64,000 bases of DNA, from NCBI RefSeq assembly GCF_003967535.1, contig NZ_BIFR01000001.1:3347001-3411000 (forward strand). The letters are read 5' to 3'. Below, one piece after another: positions 35,907 through 44,830 of this stretch; the first letter of the stretch is position 1; the number at the start of each line of letters is the position of its first letter. A model generated the notes under the pieces. It searched no databases. It was not told the origin of the DNA and worked only from the letters and a program-made list of their open reading frames with translations. The stretch is from Tengunoibacter tsumagoiensis. GTDB taxonomy: Bacteria; Chloroflexota; Ktedonobacteria; Ktedonobacterales; Ktedonobacteraceae. The translations under genes and the position numbers were made by a program.

Positions 35907-37286
35907 ATGTGGGATATCTACTGTCAACCTACCACTCTGTTTGAGGCCATTAGCCTGCTCGATCGTTATGGGCCAGAGGCACGCCTGATTGCAGGAGGAA
36001 CAGACATCCTCTTAGAGCTTCAACGCGGTTTAAGGCCGAGTTCTGTGCTTATTGATATCACAAGGCTCTCCGAGTTAGACTTTATTCGCAATGAGCAGGG
36101 CGTTCTGGTACTGGGTGCACTTACGACGCATAATGCAGTTTTGTGTTCAACGGATTGTCAGACGTATGCTCCTTTGTTGGTGCAGGCCTGTCAGGAGGTT
36201 GGTGCTCCCCAGATCCGCGCCAGAGCGACTCTGGCCGGAAACCTGCTTACAGCCTCCCCTGCCAATGATACAATTCCACCACTCATGGCGTTAGATGCTT
36301 CAGTTGTGCTTATGAGCTGTGCTGGAGAGCGTATTGTCTCTCTGCGAGACTTTTACACTGGCGTTCGCCATACTGTCTGTCGCCCCAATGAGCTCCTCCG
36401 CGAGATTCGTTTCCCCACACTTAGCATTCAGCAGCGAAGCCTTTTTCTCAAATTGGGGTTACGTCGTGCTCAGGCTATCTCGGTGGTAAATGCCGCATTT
36501 GTCCTTTTATTTGATGGAGATAATCGCGTCGAAAAGGCGGCTATTACGCTGGGTTCAGTGGCACCCACGGTCATTCATGCTCGCCGGGTCGAAACCTTTC
36601 TTCAAGGGCAAGAGCTGAACGAGCAGGTCTGTAAGGAGGCAGGTGCAATTGTGGCTCAGGATATCCGCCCTATCAGTGATATTCGCGCCTCAGCCACGTA
36701 TCGTCAGCAAGCGCTCTCCTCACTTCTTGCGCATGGATTGCAGCGACTGACACATCCAGTGCTTCCTGAGCAGAAGCGGCCCGTCACGCTGGAGACCGCA
36801 GCGAAAAGAGCTCATCCCTTGCCCTTTAGACGGCAGATAGAGACGACACTGAACGGCCAGCCAACCTCCTGGCCTCATGCATCACAGAAGACGCTCTTAA
36901 ATGCTTTACGTGAGGATGCTGGTTTGACCGGGACAAAAGAAGGTTGTGCCGAAGGAGAATGTGGAGCCTGTACGGTCTGGCTCGGTGGACAGGCCGTTAT
37001 GTCCTGTCTGGTACCTGCCGTTCAGGCTCATGGAGCAGAGATCACAACTATCGAAGGCCTGGCTGGCGAGCAACTGCACCCATTGCAGCAGAGCTTTATT
37101 GATCATGGAGCAGTGCAATGTGGTTTCTGCATTCCCGGAATGTTGATGGCAGGGGCAAAAGTTCTGGATGAGGTACAGCATCCTACCATCGAACAGGTTC
37201 AAGTAGCATTGAGTGGGAATATCTGTCGCTGTACCGGTTATCGGAAGATCATAGAGGCGGTACTAAGCATTGGGGGTGAAGCATGA
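35907..37286 (+). CDS. Xanthine dehydrogenase FAD subunit fused to [2Fe-2S] subunit
   Basis: 459-residue electron-transfer subunit. Residues 1-280 are the FAD domain of the CO-dehydrogenase medium-subunit type (AGGTDILLELQRG, then IRARATLAGNLLTASPANDTIPPLMALDA in pieces). A linker of about 25 residues leads to the [2Fe-2S] domain at 305-459, with the plant-type cluster cysteines 347, 352, 355 and 367 and the second cluster cysteines 405, 408, 440 and 442. In the single-chain eukaryotic enzyme the iron-sulfur part comes first and the FAD part second; here the order is reversed. It should pass electrons from the molybdenum subunit encoded next to NAD or another acceptor. Confidence 0.91.
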   Translation: MWDIYCQPTTLFEAISLLDRYGPEARLIAGGTDILLELQRGLRPSSVLIDITRLSELDFIRNEQGVLVLGALTTHNAVLCSTDCQTYAPLLVQACQEVGAPQIRARATLAGNLLTASPANDTIPPLMALDASVVLMSCAGERIVSLRDFYTGVRHTVCRPNELLREIRFPTLSIQQRSLFLKLGLRRAQAISVVNAAFVLLFDGDNRVEKAAITLGSVAPTVIHARRVETFLQGQELNEQVCKEAGAIVAQDIRPISDIRASATYRQQALSSLLAHGLQRLTHPVLPEQKRPVTLETAAKRAHPLPFRRQIETTLNGQPTSWPHASQKTLLNALREDAGLTGTKEGCAEGECGACTVWLGGQAVMSCLVPAVQAHGAEITTIEGLAGEQLHPLQQSFIDHGAVQCGFCIPGMLMAGAKVLDEVQHPTIEQVQVALSGNICRCTGYRKIIEAVLSIGGEA

Positions 37287-39445
37287 CAGAGCTCATTGGG
37301 GCATCGGTAGCTCGACCCGATGCATTCGGCAAGGTGACAGGAAAAGCTCTTTATCCCGCTGACCTTGTGCGTTCAAATATGCTCCAGCTTCAGCTCGTGT
37401 ATGCTGGCCAGCCACATGCGCGAATCCTTTCGATTGATCGTCAGAAAGCTCTGGCACACCCGGGTGTCGTTGCGGTTTTGACCGCCGCTGATGTGCCATA
37501 CAATGCTTACGGACTGATTGACGCCGATCAACCAGTGCTCTGTCACGATGTTGTTCGGTTTGAGGGCGATCGCGTTGCACTCGTCGTTGCCGAGAATAAA
37601 CAAGCAGCAATTGAAGGAGCCAGGCTGGTAGAAGTGAGCTACGAACCATTAGCGATTGTCAGTGATCCACAGCAGGCCCTTCTTCCTGATTCCCCCCTTG
37701 TCCATCAACATCTTGCGAGCAATCAACTGTTCCATTTTCCATTGCGCAAAGGCAATCTCGAGCAAGGCTTTGCAGAGGCGACCGTGACTCTGGAAGAGAC
37801 CTTTACGACGAGCTGGCAGGAGCACGCCTTTTTGCAGCCAGAGTCAGGGATAGCGTATATTGATCCATCAGAGCGTGTGGTCATTGAGACAGCTGGGCAA
37901 TGGTTACATGAAGATAGACGACAGATTGCACAGATGCTGCAATTGTCAGAAGAGCAAGTTGTTATTCGTTATGCTGCCATTGGCGGCGCTTTTGGAGGGC
38001 GCGAGGATCTTTCTCTTCAGCATCTGTTAGCGCTCGCAAGTTGGAAGTTGCAGCGACCTACAGCTATGGTCTGGAGCCGTGAGGAGTCAATGACATCGCA
38101 TCATAAGCGTCATCCGATGACGATACATTGTCGTTGGGCCGCCAGGGAAGATGGCAAAATCACCGCTGTCGAGACAACGATGATAGCAGATGGCGGAGCC
38201 TATGCCTCGACAAGCGTTGAAGTGGTGAAGGCGGCCACACTCTTTGCAACAGGCTGCTATGAGGTTCCAAATCTCTCTGTTGATGGATATGTAGCGTATA
38301 CAAATAATATTCCAAGTGGCGCTTTTCGCGGTTTTGGGGCTCCACAGATGCAATTTGCCGTTGAGAATATGGTTACGCGCCTGGCTCAGAAGCTCGGTAT
38401 AAGCTCTGACGAGATCCGTCGGCGAAATCTTTATCGCGAAGGGAGCCTGGAGCCAACTCAGCAACCACTTCCGCCAGGCGTGAGTGCCTTACCAGTGTTT
38501 GAGCGCTGCGTGGAAGAGGTACATACATGCTGGTCATTGCCCGAGCAATCAGAGGCAAGCTATCTCAAGCGCGGGATTGGTCTGGCCTGTGGCATCAAGA
38601 ACGTAGGCTACTCATTCGGTTTTCCAGAGCAAGCGACCGCAACCGTCGAAGTATTTGGGGCGGCTGAACTGGAGCGAGCCATTGTGAGAGCGGGAGCTGC
38701 CGATGTGGGACAGGGATCACATCTGATCTTGCGTCAGATTGCAGCCCAGGCACTGCATCTTCCCTTTGAGAAGGTCGAACTCTGCGCAGAGGATAGTAGC
38801 CTGGCTCCAAATGCTGGTAGTGCTTCGGCCTCACGTCTAACCCTTATGGCAGGTCGAGCGGTAAAAGAGGCCGCACTGGCTGCTCGCGAGCAATGGAGCT
38901 ATACCGATGACTATCGCGCAGAGGCAACCTTCAACTATCGTGCTCCCATGACTACTGCCCTGGACCCGGCAACCTTTAGCAGTCGACCAAACTACTGTTA
39001 TGGCTATGCGGCTCAGGCGATTGAAGTTGAAGTCAACCTGCTGACCGGGCAGGTGCGAGTAGTGCGTATTATCAGCGTTCATGATGTTGGCAAAGCCATC
39101 AATATGCAGCAAGTCACGGGTCAGATTGAGGGCTGTCTGGCTCAAGCGTTGGGGTATGCCCTGTTAGAAGAGTTCAAGATAAGCGATGGTCATGTTTTGA
39201 CCAATCACTTCAGCACCTATCTTGTGCCAACCATTCTGGATATGCCCATTGAGATCACGCCAATTGTGCTGGAGTTGGCTGATCCAGAAGGTCCCTATGG
39301 CGCACGAGGGATGGCCGAAATGCCACTCGTCCCCTTTGCTGCTGCTGTAGCAGCGGCTATTCAGCAGGCGACAGGGGTCTGGCTCAATCAATTACCCATG
39401 ACGCCCGAACGCGTCTTGAGCGCCATTCAGCAGCAGAAAAAGTAG
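37283..39445 (+). CDS. xdhA: Xanthine dehydrogenase molybdopterin-binding subunit
   Basis: Large subunit of the xanthine dehydrogenase family, 720 residues, binding molybdopterin and oxidising hypoxanthine or xanthine to urate. Motifs: GKVTGKALYPADL at the N-terminus, EEATFTTSWQEHAFLQPE-type Gln loop, GGAFGGREDLSLQH, SGAFRGFGAPQ, GAADVGQGSHL, and the catalytic glutamate in GARGMAEMP near the C-terminus. ATGA overlap with the preceding fused subunit. Xanthine as substrate is inferred from its position in a urate-degrading operon; the fold is shared with other hydroxylases. Maturation (XdhC, Moco genes) must be encoded elsewhere. Confidence 0.93.
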   Translation: MTELIGASVARPDAFGKVTGKALYPADLVRSNMLQLQLVYAGQPHARILSIDRQKALAHPGVVAVLTAADVPYNAYGLIDADQPVLCHDVVRFEGDRVALVVAENKQAAIEGARLVEVSYEPLAIVSDPQQALLPDSPLVHQHLASNQLFHFPLRKGNLEQGFAEATVTLEETFTTSWQEHAFLQPESGIAYIDPSERVVIETAGQWLHEDRRQIAQMLQLSEEQVVIRYAAIGGAFGGREDLSLQHLLALASWKLQRPTAMVWSREESMTSHHKRHPMTIHCRWAAREDGKITAVETTMIADGGAYASTSVEVVKAATLFATGCYEVPNLSVDGYVAYTNNIPSGAFRGFGAPQMQFAVENMVTRLAQKLGISSDEIRRRNLYREGSLEPTQQPLPPGVSALPVFERCVEEVHTCWSLPEQSEASYLKRGIGLACGIKNVGYSFGFPEQATATVEVFGAAELERAIVRAGAADVGQGSHLILRQIAAQALHLPFEKVELCAEDSSLAPNAGSASASRLTLMAGRAVKEAALAAREQWSYTDDYRAEATFNYRAPMTTALDPATFSSRPNYCYGYAAQAIEVEVNLLTGQVRVVRIISVHDVGKAINMQQVTGQIEGCLAQALGYALLEEFKISDGHVLTNHFSTYLVPTILDMPIEITPIVLELADPEGPYGARGMAEMPLVPFAAAVAAAIQQATGVWLNQLPMTPERVLSAIQQQKK

Positions 39446-39453
39446 AGAGGAAC

Positions 39454-39876
39454 ATGTCAATGACGTCTATTCAGATTATTGTCGCCGATCTAACATTTAT
39501 CGCGCGTGTAGAAGAAGAAGAAGCTCCCAGGACCTGTGAGGCCTTTCTCAAAATCCTGCCTTTCCGAAATAAGCTTATTCAGGCACGTTGGAGTGGAGAG
39601 TCCGCCTGGATTCCTCTTGGTGACTATCAACTGGGTGTTGGTTTTGAGAATCATACCAGCCATCCTGGTCCGGGTCAGCTACTCTTTTACCCTGGTGGTT
39701 TTAGTGAGACCGAGATTCTGTTTCCCTATGGAAGCACCTGTTTTGCCAGCAAGATGGGGCAACTGGCTGGCAACCACTTTCTCACTATCGTACAGGGACA
39801 AGAACAGCTCAAGGAGCTGGGGCGTAAAGTTATGTGGGAGGGAGCGCAAGACATTACCTTTTCTCTCAAGAGTTAA
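39454..39876 (+). CDS. DUF3830 family protein, cyclophilin-like fold
   Basis: 140-residue protein that I assign to DUF3830 from its cyclophilin-like pattern (EEEEAPRTCEAFLKILPF, GENHTSHPGPGQLLFYPGG-like and SEEILFPYGST-like stretches). Function is unknown. It starts eight bases after the xdhA stop, so it is very likely the last gene of the purine operon; its conserved placement in ureide or hydantoin clusters of other bacteria would suggest a role there, but I recall this only generally. The start could also be ATG 39460. No signal peptide. Confidence 0.75.
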   Translation: MSMTSIQIIVADLTFIARVEEEEAPRTCEAFLKILPFRNKLIQARWSGESAWIPLGDYQLGVGFENHTSHPGPGQLLFYPGGFSETEILFPYGSTCFASKMGQLAGNHFLTIVQGQEQLKELGRKVMWEGAQDITFSLKS

Positions 39877-39964
39877 ACTGTTTCAACTGCTATTATCGGC
39901 TCTCTCATGTAAAAGTGCCGTAAACGATTTTAGAAATCACTAGCAAACGTTGCCAAATGTAATA

Positions 39965-39990
39965 TAAAGCCGAGATCTGCAGCCGAGATC
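39965..39990 (+). repeat. Short direct repeat GCCGAGATCTG
   Basis: The 11-mer occurs twice in a row with a two-base gap in the region between the purine operon and the P-type ATPase genes. May be a regulator site; no other evidence. Confidence 0.35.
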
Positions 39991-40062
39991 TGTTACGATT
40001 ATAAGATCGAGAACGTGGACTTCTCTGTGTCGTGTCTGTTATGTGTCGTGCAAAATTGTGAG

Positions 40063-40088
40063 GCATATGTGATGTCTATCACATATGC
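40063..40088. promoter_or_regulatory. CRP/FNR-family palindromic operator
   Basis: GCATATGTGAT-GTCT-ATCACATATGC, perfect 11-bp arms. Its core matches TGTGA-N6-TCACA, the consensus of CRP-type regulators. It lies about 145-170 bases before the start of the first P-type ATPase gene and after the end of the purine operon. Binding by a Crp/Fnr-family protein of this organism is inferred. Confidence 0.72.
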
Positions 40089-40233
40089 TGCTTTCATCCG
40101 TTTGAACGTTTCGCATGTAACCGAGATTTTGTCTCACACATGCTACTGATAACAGCACCTCTTTTCACTGCAAGTTGCCGGGTGGGTGGCATTGGCCTCA
40201 GTAGAGGAACGACAAGTAAAGGGAAGTGACACA

Positions 40234-42276
40234 ATGCTCAATAGAGATGGCGAAAAGAAAAATAGGATCATTATGTCGCCTCTTCAGAAAGCAGAGCCCG
40301 AGAAGTCCTCCGCATCTCTCTTCAAACAGCGTTGGTCAGAGCGTTTGCTGGGTAGTGTCCAGCGTTATCCCATCCCCTTTATAGCAGTTGCACTCATGAT
40401 CGTGAGCCTGGGGTTCTGGCTTGCCGGGCACGCAGATATTGCTCATTGGGTCCTGCTTGCTGTGACATTATTGGGTGGTCTCCCACTCCTGTATGACACC
40501 CTGAAACAGATCGTCCACAGAGAATTTGGGGTTGATGTGATCGCTATTCTTGCAATTGGTGGATCAATCCTCCTTCACCAGTATCTAGCGGGTGCGCTGG
40601 TTGTATTGATGCTCTCGGGCGGTGAGGCGCTGGAAGCCTATGCTCTGCGGAGAGCACGTTCATCGCTCTCTGCACTGGTCGAGTGTGCGCCGCGTAGTGC
40701 GCACATCTGGCAAGGAGAGGAACTGATCGATATTCCGGCAGAGCAAGTTGAAGTTGGCATGGTTATTGTCGTCAAGCCTGGCGAGCTGGTCCCGGTTGAT
40801 GGGGTTGTGACATCCGGCTCCTCCAGTTTGAGTGAGGCGGATCTGACAGGTGAGCCTATTCCTGTGCGCAAAACTCCAGGAATGCTGGTTCTGTCTGGTA
40901 GCGTAAATCTTGATGGCGTGCTGGAGATCCGTACGGAAAAACGCAGTGTCGAAAGCAAATTTGCCCAGATCCTCCATCTCGTTGAAGAAGCACAGACTCA
41001 GAAGGCACCCATCCATCGTCTGGCTGATCGCTATAGTGTCTGGTTTACCATTGCGGCAGTCACTCTAGCCGGACTGGCCTGGATCATATCGGGTAATAGC
41101 GTCTATGCATTGGCAGTCATGGTCTGTGCATCCCCCTGTCCATTGATCCTGGCCACCCCGGTTGCCATTATGTCTGGTATTGATCTTGCGGCCAGAAATG
41201 GTATCATCGCCAAGAGTGGGGGAGCTATTGAGCAATTAGGGGAAGTGGATATCGCCGTCTTCGACAAGACAGGCACATTGACACTTGGTATGCCGAAAGT
41301 GACTGCTATTGTTCATCGAGAGCGGGAGAGCGTAGAGAGCACCAATACAAGCAAAGAGCTTGCTCATAGCAGGGATAGAACTCTCTTGCGTCTGGCCGCC
41401 TCGGTCGAACAGCTTTCAACGCACATTCTCTCACGTGCGATTGTGGAGGCGGCACAGGAATGTGCATGTCCGCTTAGTCTGGTAGATGGTTTTGAGGAGA
41501 TCTTTGGCAAAGGCGTGCGCGGGCGCGTGCCATTGCTTGCAGAAGATCTACAAGAGAGCTGGCTGAACGCAGGCAATGATGTAGAGGTTGCAGTAGGTAA
41601 TCGAACCTTTATGAAGTACCTCAATATCGCTCTCCCGGCCACACTTCTTGCTGAAAGACAGCAGCGTGTCGAGCGTGGACAGATCTGTAGCTTCATTGCG
41701 ATCGAACGATGCATTGAGGGGCTCCTGGTTCTTGAAGATGTTCCACGTCCAGAACTCTCTCTGCTCTCACCGAATTTATGTGCGGCTGGCATTAAACAGA
41801 CGATCTTATTGACTGGTGATAGTGAAGTCGTAGCATGTCAGATCGGCAAAATTGCTCAGGTAGACCGTGTCATCTCGCGTTGTTTGCCAGAGGATAAAGT
41901 ACGCATCGTCAAAGAATATGAGCAACAGGGGCATCGTGTGCTGATGGTTGGGGATGGCATTAATGACGCCCCCGCATTGGCAAGCGCCGCCGTTGGTATG
42001 GCGCTTGGTACACAGGGATTAACTGCGGCAGCCTCTGCTGCCAATACGGCGCTTCTTTCAACAGATATTCTGCGGGTTGTGCGTGCAGTAGTTCTAGGAC
42101 GTCGCGTCATGCATATCGCTGTACAGGGGATCTGGGTAGGTATGGGTCTCTCTACGCTTGCTATGATCTTTGCCGCATTTGGTTTTATCAGTCCAGCTGC
42201 GGGGGCACTGATACAAGAAGCCTTTGACGTGATTGTCATCCTCAATGCCCTGAGAGCGGGAAAGGCTATCTTCTGA
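40234..42276 (+). CDS. Heavy-metal P1B-type ATPase with SPC motif
   Basis: Metal-exporting ATPase of about 680 residues. Membrane metal site motif is CASPCPLILATP, so S-P-C rather than C-P-C, as in the P1B-4 group (Co, Fe, Zn reported for members). The actuator has LTGEPIPV, the phosphorylation site is DKTGTLT, and the hinge is GDGINDAPALASA. There is no N-terminal heavy-metal-binding domain, consistent with P1B-4. The usual His-Pro pair of the nucleotide domain reads STHILSRAI, His-Ile. ATG 40234 has AAGGGA about nine bases upstream; a GTG at 40186 is an alternative. Metal specificity is inferred only. Confidence 0.86.
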   Translation: MLNRDGEKKNRIIMSPLQKAEPEKSSASLFKQRWSERLLGSVQRYPIPFIAVALMIVSLGFWLAGHADIAHWVLLAVTLLGGLPLLYDTLKQIVHREFGVDVIAILAIGGSILLHQYLAGALVVLMLSGGEALEAYALRRARSSLSALVECAPRSAHIWQGEELIDIPAEQVEVGMVIVVKPGELVPVDGVVTSGSSSLSEADLTGEPIPVRKTPGMLVLSGSVNLDGVLEIRTEKRSVESKFAQILHLVEEAQTQKAPIHRLADRYSVWFTIAAVTLAGLAWIISGNSVYALAVMVCASPCPLILATPVAIMSGIDLAARNGIIAKSGGAIEQLGEVDIAVFDKTGTLTLGMPKVTAIVHRERESVESTNTSKELAHSRDRTLLRLAASVEQLSTHILSRAIVEAAQECACPLSLVDGFEEIFGKGVRGRVPLLAEDLQESWLNAGNDVEVAVGNRTFMKYLNIALPATLLAERQQRVERGQICSFIAIERCIEGLLVLEDVPRPELSLLSPNLCAAGIKQTILLTGDSEVVACQIGKIAQVDRVISRCLPEDKVRIVKEYEQQGHRVLMVGDGINDAPALASAAVGMALGTQGLTAAASAANTALLSTDILRVVRAVVLGRRVMHIAVQGIWVGMGLSTLAMIFAAFGFISPAAGALIQEAFDVIVILNALRAGKAIF

Positions 42277-42341
42277 TGGAAGTCTGAGGAGGAAGCGATG
42301 CAACCAGAACCGATGGAAGTCTGAGGAGGAAGCGATGCAAC
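42275..42341 (+). repeat. Tandem duplication of a ribosome-binding/start region
   Basis: Thirty identical bases at 42275-42304 and 42312-42341, period 37, each containing GAGGAGGAAGCG and an ATG. The first ATG (42298) opens an eight-codon frame, MQPEPMEV, ending ten bases before the second ATG (42335), which starts the next ATPase. It can act as a leader peptide or simply be a recent duplication. Confidence 0.82.
42298..42324 (+). CDS. Eight-codon leader peptide candidate
   Basis: MQPEPMEV with its own strong ribosome site, formed by the duplicated start region. Whether it is translated and affects the downstream ATPase is unknown. Confidence 0.3.
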   Translation: MQPEPMEV

Positions 42342-44830
42342 AATCTAGTAGCGATGAACGGCCAATGATGCATCAATCGTTTCAGGGACTTTCAACGCAG
42401 GAAGCGGAAGCTCAACGTGCGGCTGGAAAAGGTGCTCATATGCCGCCCTCAACTGGGAGAACCTATGCCCAGATTCTCCGTGAGGACGTTTTTACACTGA
42501 TCAATAATATTTTGTTTGTGCTGTGTATAGCATTACTCTTACTCGGACAATATTCAGAGGCTCTCGTCTCGGCAGGAGTTGTCCTCTTCAATGTGATAAT
42601 TAGCGTCGTTCAAGAAGTACGGGCCAAGAGAACGCTTGATCGTATTGCCTTACTGACACGACCACGGGCAACCGTAATGCGCAATGGGCAGGAGCAGGCT
42701 CTCGATCCCTCAGAGCTGGTGCAGAATGACCTGCTTCTCCTGCATACAGGGGATCAGATTGTCGCCGACGGACCAGTTGTCGGTGAAGGTCGTCTACAGG
42801 TGGATGAGTCGCTCCTGACAGGAGAATCAGAGCCGATCACAAAGAAGGCCGGTGATTGGCTCTCATCAGGCAGTTTTTGTCTCTCGGGAGAAAGCTACTA
42901 TCGTGCTGAACGCATTGGCATGACAAGCGTTGCGGGCCAATTAACCAGCAAAGCGCGTGCTTTTCGTCGAATATTGACTCCTTTGCAACAAGATATTACT
43001 GTGATTATTCAATCTTTGTTGCTCGTAGCGCTCTATATTGAAATTATTCTCATTCTTATTGCCCTGGCTAACCGGACAGCTGTAGTGGATGTGGTTCGGA
43101 TGTCTGTTATTGTTGTGAGCATTGTCCCCATTGGCCTGTTTCTGGCAACCAGTGTTGCCTATGCACTGGGTGCATTGCGCATGGCAGGTAAAAGCGCGTT
43201 AGTGCAACGCTTGAGCGCTGTTGAGTCACTTAGTAATGTGGACGTGCTCTGCCTGGATAAAACAGGGACCATCACAACCAATGCCCTGGTTCTGGAGCAG
43301 GTGTATCCAGTTGGCATTGACGAAAAGCAGCTGCGGCGGCTCCTGGCTCTCTATATCTCACAGACAACAAGTCGGAACGCGACCAGTAGAGCAATCGAAG
43401 AGGCAGGTAATTTTCAAGTTAGCCAGGAAGCATTTCATGTCTATGAGGAAGTTACCTTTTCCTCAACATGGAAGTGGAGTGCCCTGTCGTGTGATAGAGG
43501 AGACTTGCAAGGGATCTATATTCTGGGAGCGCCTGAGGTTCTATCCCCTTTTCTGCGCTCCGGAACCGATCTGGGGACATTTGCTGAGGACGCCACCAGA
43601 CGTGGAAGGCGCGTCTTGCTCTTTGCTTTTTTTCCTGACCTTGTTCCTTTGCAGACATCTGACACACAGCCAACGTTGCCCACAGGTCTTATTCCCTTAG
43701 GCTTGATTAGCCTGCGAGATGAACTGCGCCACGATGTACAGAAGACACTGGCTTTGTTTGCTGAGGTCGGAGTGCAGATCAAAGTGATGTCTGGTGATCA
43801 CCCCCAGACCGTCGCAACGCTTGCCAGGCAGGTTGGCATCAGCAATGCTGAGCCTGTCGTTACTGGATCAGAGCTTGACCAGATGGATGATGTGAGGCTG
43901 ATGCAGGTTGCTGAAGAGACGACTGTATTTGGGCGGGTGACTCCCCAGCAGAAAGAGCGGCTTGTTCGAGCGCTTCGCAGCCATCATCACTATATCGCCA
44001 TGATTGGAGATGGGGTCAATGATCTGCTCTCGCTCAAGCAGGCGAATCTAGGTATTGCAATGGAAAGTGGAAGCCAGGCTACCAGAGGAATTGCGGATAT
44101 CATTCTCCTTAATGATTCCTTTGGTGCCCTTCCTGCGGCTTTTGCAGAAGGGCAGCGTATTCGTAATGGGATGGAGAGCGCGATGAAGCTTTTTTTGACG
44201 AGGGTGATGTATCTGGCCCTGTTATTGCTTACCGTCCCCATGCTTGGAGCATTCCCTTTTGCGCCAAAGCAAAAAGCGTTAATCACATTTGAGACAGTGG
44301 GGATCATTGCCGTAGCGCTAGCTGCATGGGCGCACCCGGGCCCCCCTTCACGCCGTGGATTGGGGCACCTGCTGGTGCATTTTGTGCTTCCTGCAGCGAT
44401 TCCTTTAAGCCTTATCGCCTTTGGTATTTACTTGATTACTTTCTATCAAGCTTATCAACAGATGAATGAGAGCCTACAAGATGCCCAACTGGTTGCACAA
44501 AGTGCATTGACCACGTTCGCGGTCTGTAGCGGGTTATTGCTCGTCCCTTTTGTCGTGCCACCGGCGCGATTCTGGGTTGGAGGAAGCGAGCTGAGTGGAG
44601 ATTGGCGGCCAACCCTATTGGCTGTGGGGCTGCTGGTGGTCTATCTGGTAGTAATTGCGTTCCCCCCCCTGCGTACGTTCTTTAGCCTTACGGCTTTGCA
44701 TCCAACTGACTACCTGTTCATCGGGGCCGCGGCACTCATCTGGAGTATTCTACAGCGCTGGATCTGGCATGCGCATCTCCTTGAACGTTTTCTTCAGTTG
44801 AGACAGAGGGATACATTACCGGGAGAGTAG
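42335..44830 (+). CDS. Cation-transporting P-type ATPase, CtpE/YfgQ-like
   Basis: 831-residue P-type ATPase unlike its neighbour. Actuator motif LTGESEPI, phosphorylation site DKTGTIT, hinge GDGVNDLLSLKQA. The overall layout (LVQRLSAVESLSNVDVLCLDKTGT) is that of the CtpE group, for which calcium transport has been reported in mycobacteria. The helix-4 motif, usually VPEGL in this group, reads VPIGL: the acidic residue that coordinates the ion is replaced by isoleucine. The C-terminal membrane domain has about six helices. It starts 58 bases after the P1B ATPase stop, so co-transcription is likely. Its end overlaps the convergent phosphoesterase gene by 15 bases. Confidence 0.84.
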   Translation: MQQSSSDERPMMHQSFQGLSTQEAEAQRAAGKGAHMPPSTGRTYAQILREDVFTLINNILFVLCIALLLLGQYSEALVSAGVVLFNVIISVVQEVRAKRTLDRIALLTRPRATVMRNGQEQALDPSELVQNDLLLLHTGDQIVADGPVVGEGRLQVDESLLTGESEPITKKAGDWLSSGSFCLSGESYYRAERIGMTSVAGQLTSKARAFRRILTPLQQDITVIIQSLLLVALYIEIILILIALANRTAVVDVVRMSVIVVSIVPIGLFLATSVAYALGALRMAGKSALVQRLSAVESLSNVDVLCLDKTGTITTNALVLEQVYPVGIDEKQLRRLLALYISQTTSRNATSRAIEEAGNFQVSQEAFHVYEEVTFSSTWKWSALSCDRGDLQGIYILGAPEVLSPFLRSGTDLGTFAEDATRRGRRVLLFAFFPDLVPLQTSDTQPTLPTGLIPLGLISLRDELRHDVQKTLALFAEVGVQIKVMSGDHPQTVATLARQVGISNAEPVVTGSELDQMDDVRLMQVAEETTVFGRVTPQQKERLVRALRSHHHYIAMIGDGVNDLLSLKQANLGIAMESGSQATRGIADIILLNDSFGALPAAFAEGQRIRNGMESAMKLFLTRVMYLALLLLTVPMLGAFPFAPKQKALITFETVGIIAVALAAWAHPGPPSRRGLGHLLVHFVLPAAIPLSLIAFGIYLITFYQAYQQMNESLQDAQLVAQSALTTFAVCSGLLLVPFVVPPARFWVGGSELSGDWRPTLLAVGLLVVYLVVIAFPPLRTFFSLTALHPTDYLFIGAAALIWSILQRWIWHAHLLERFLQLRQRDTLPGE

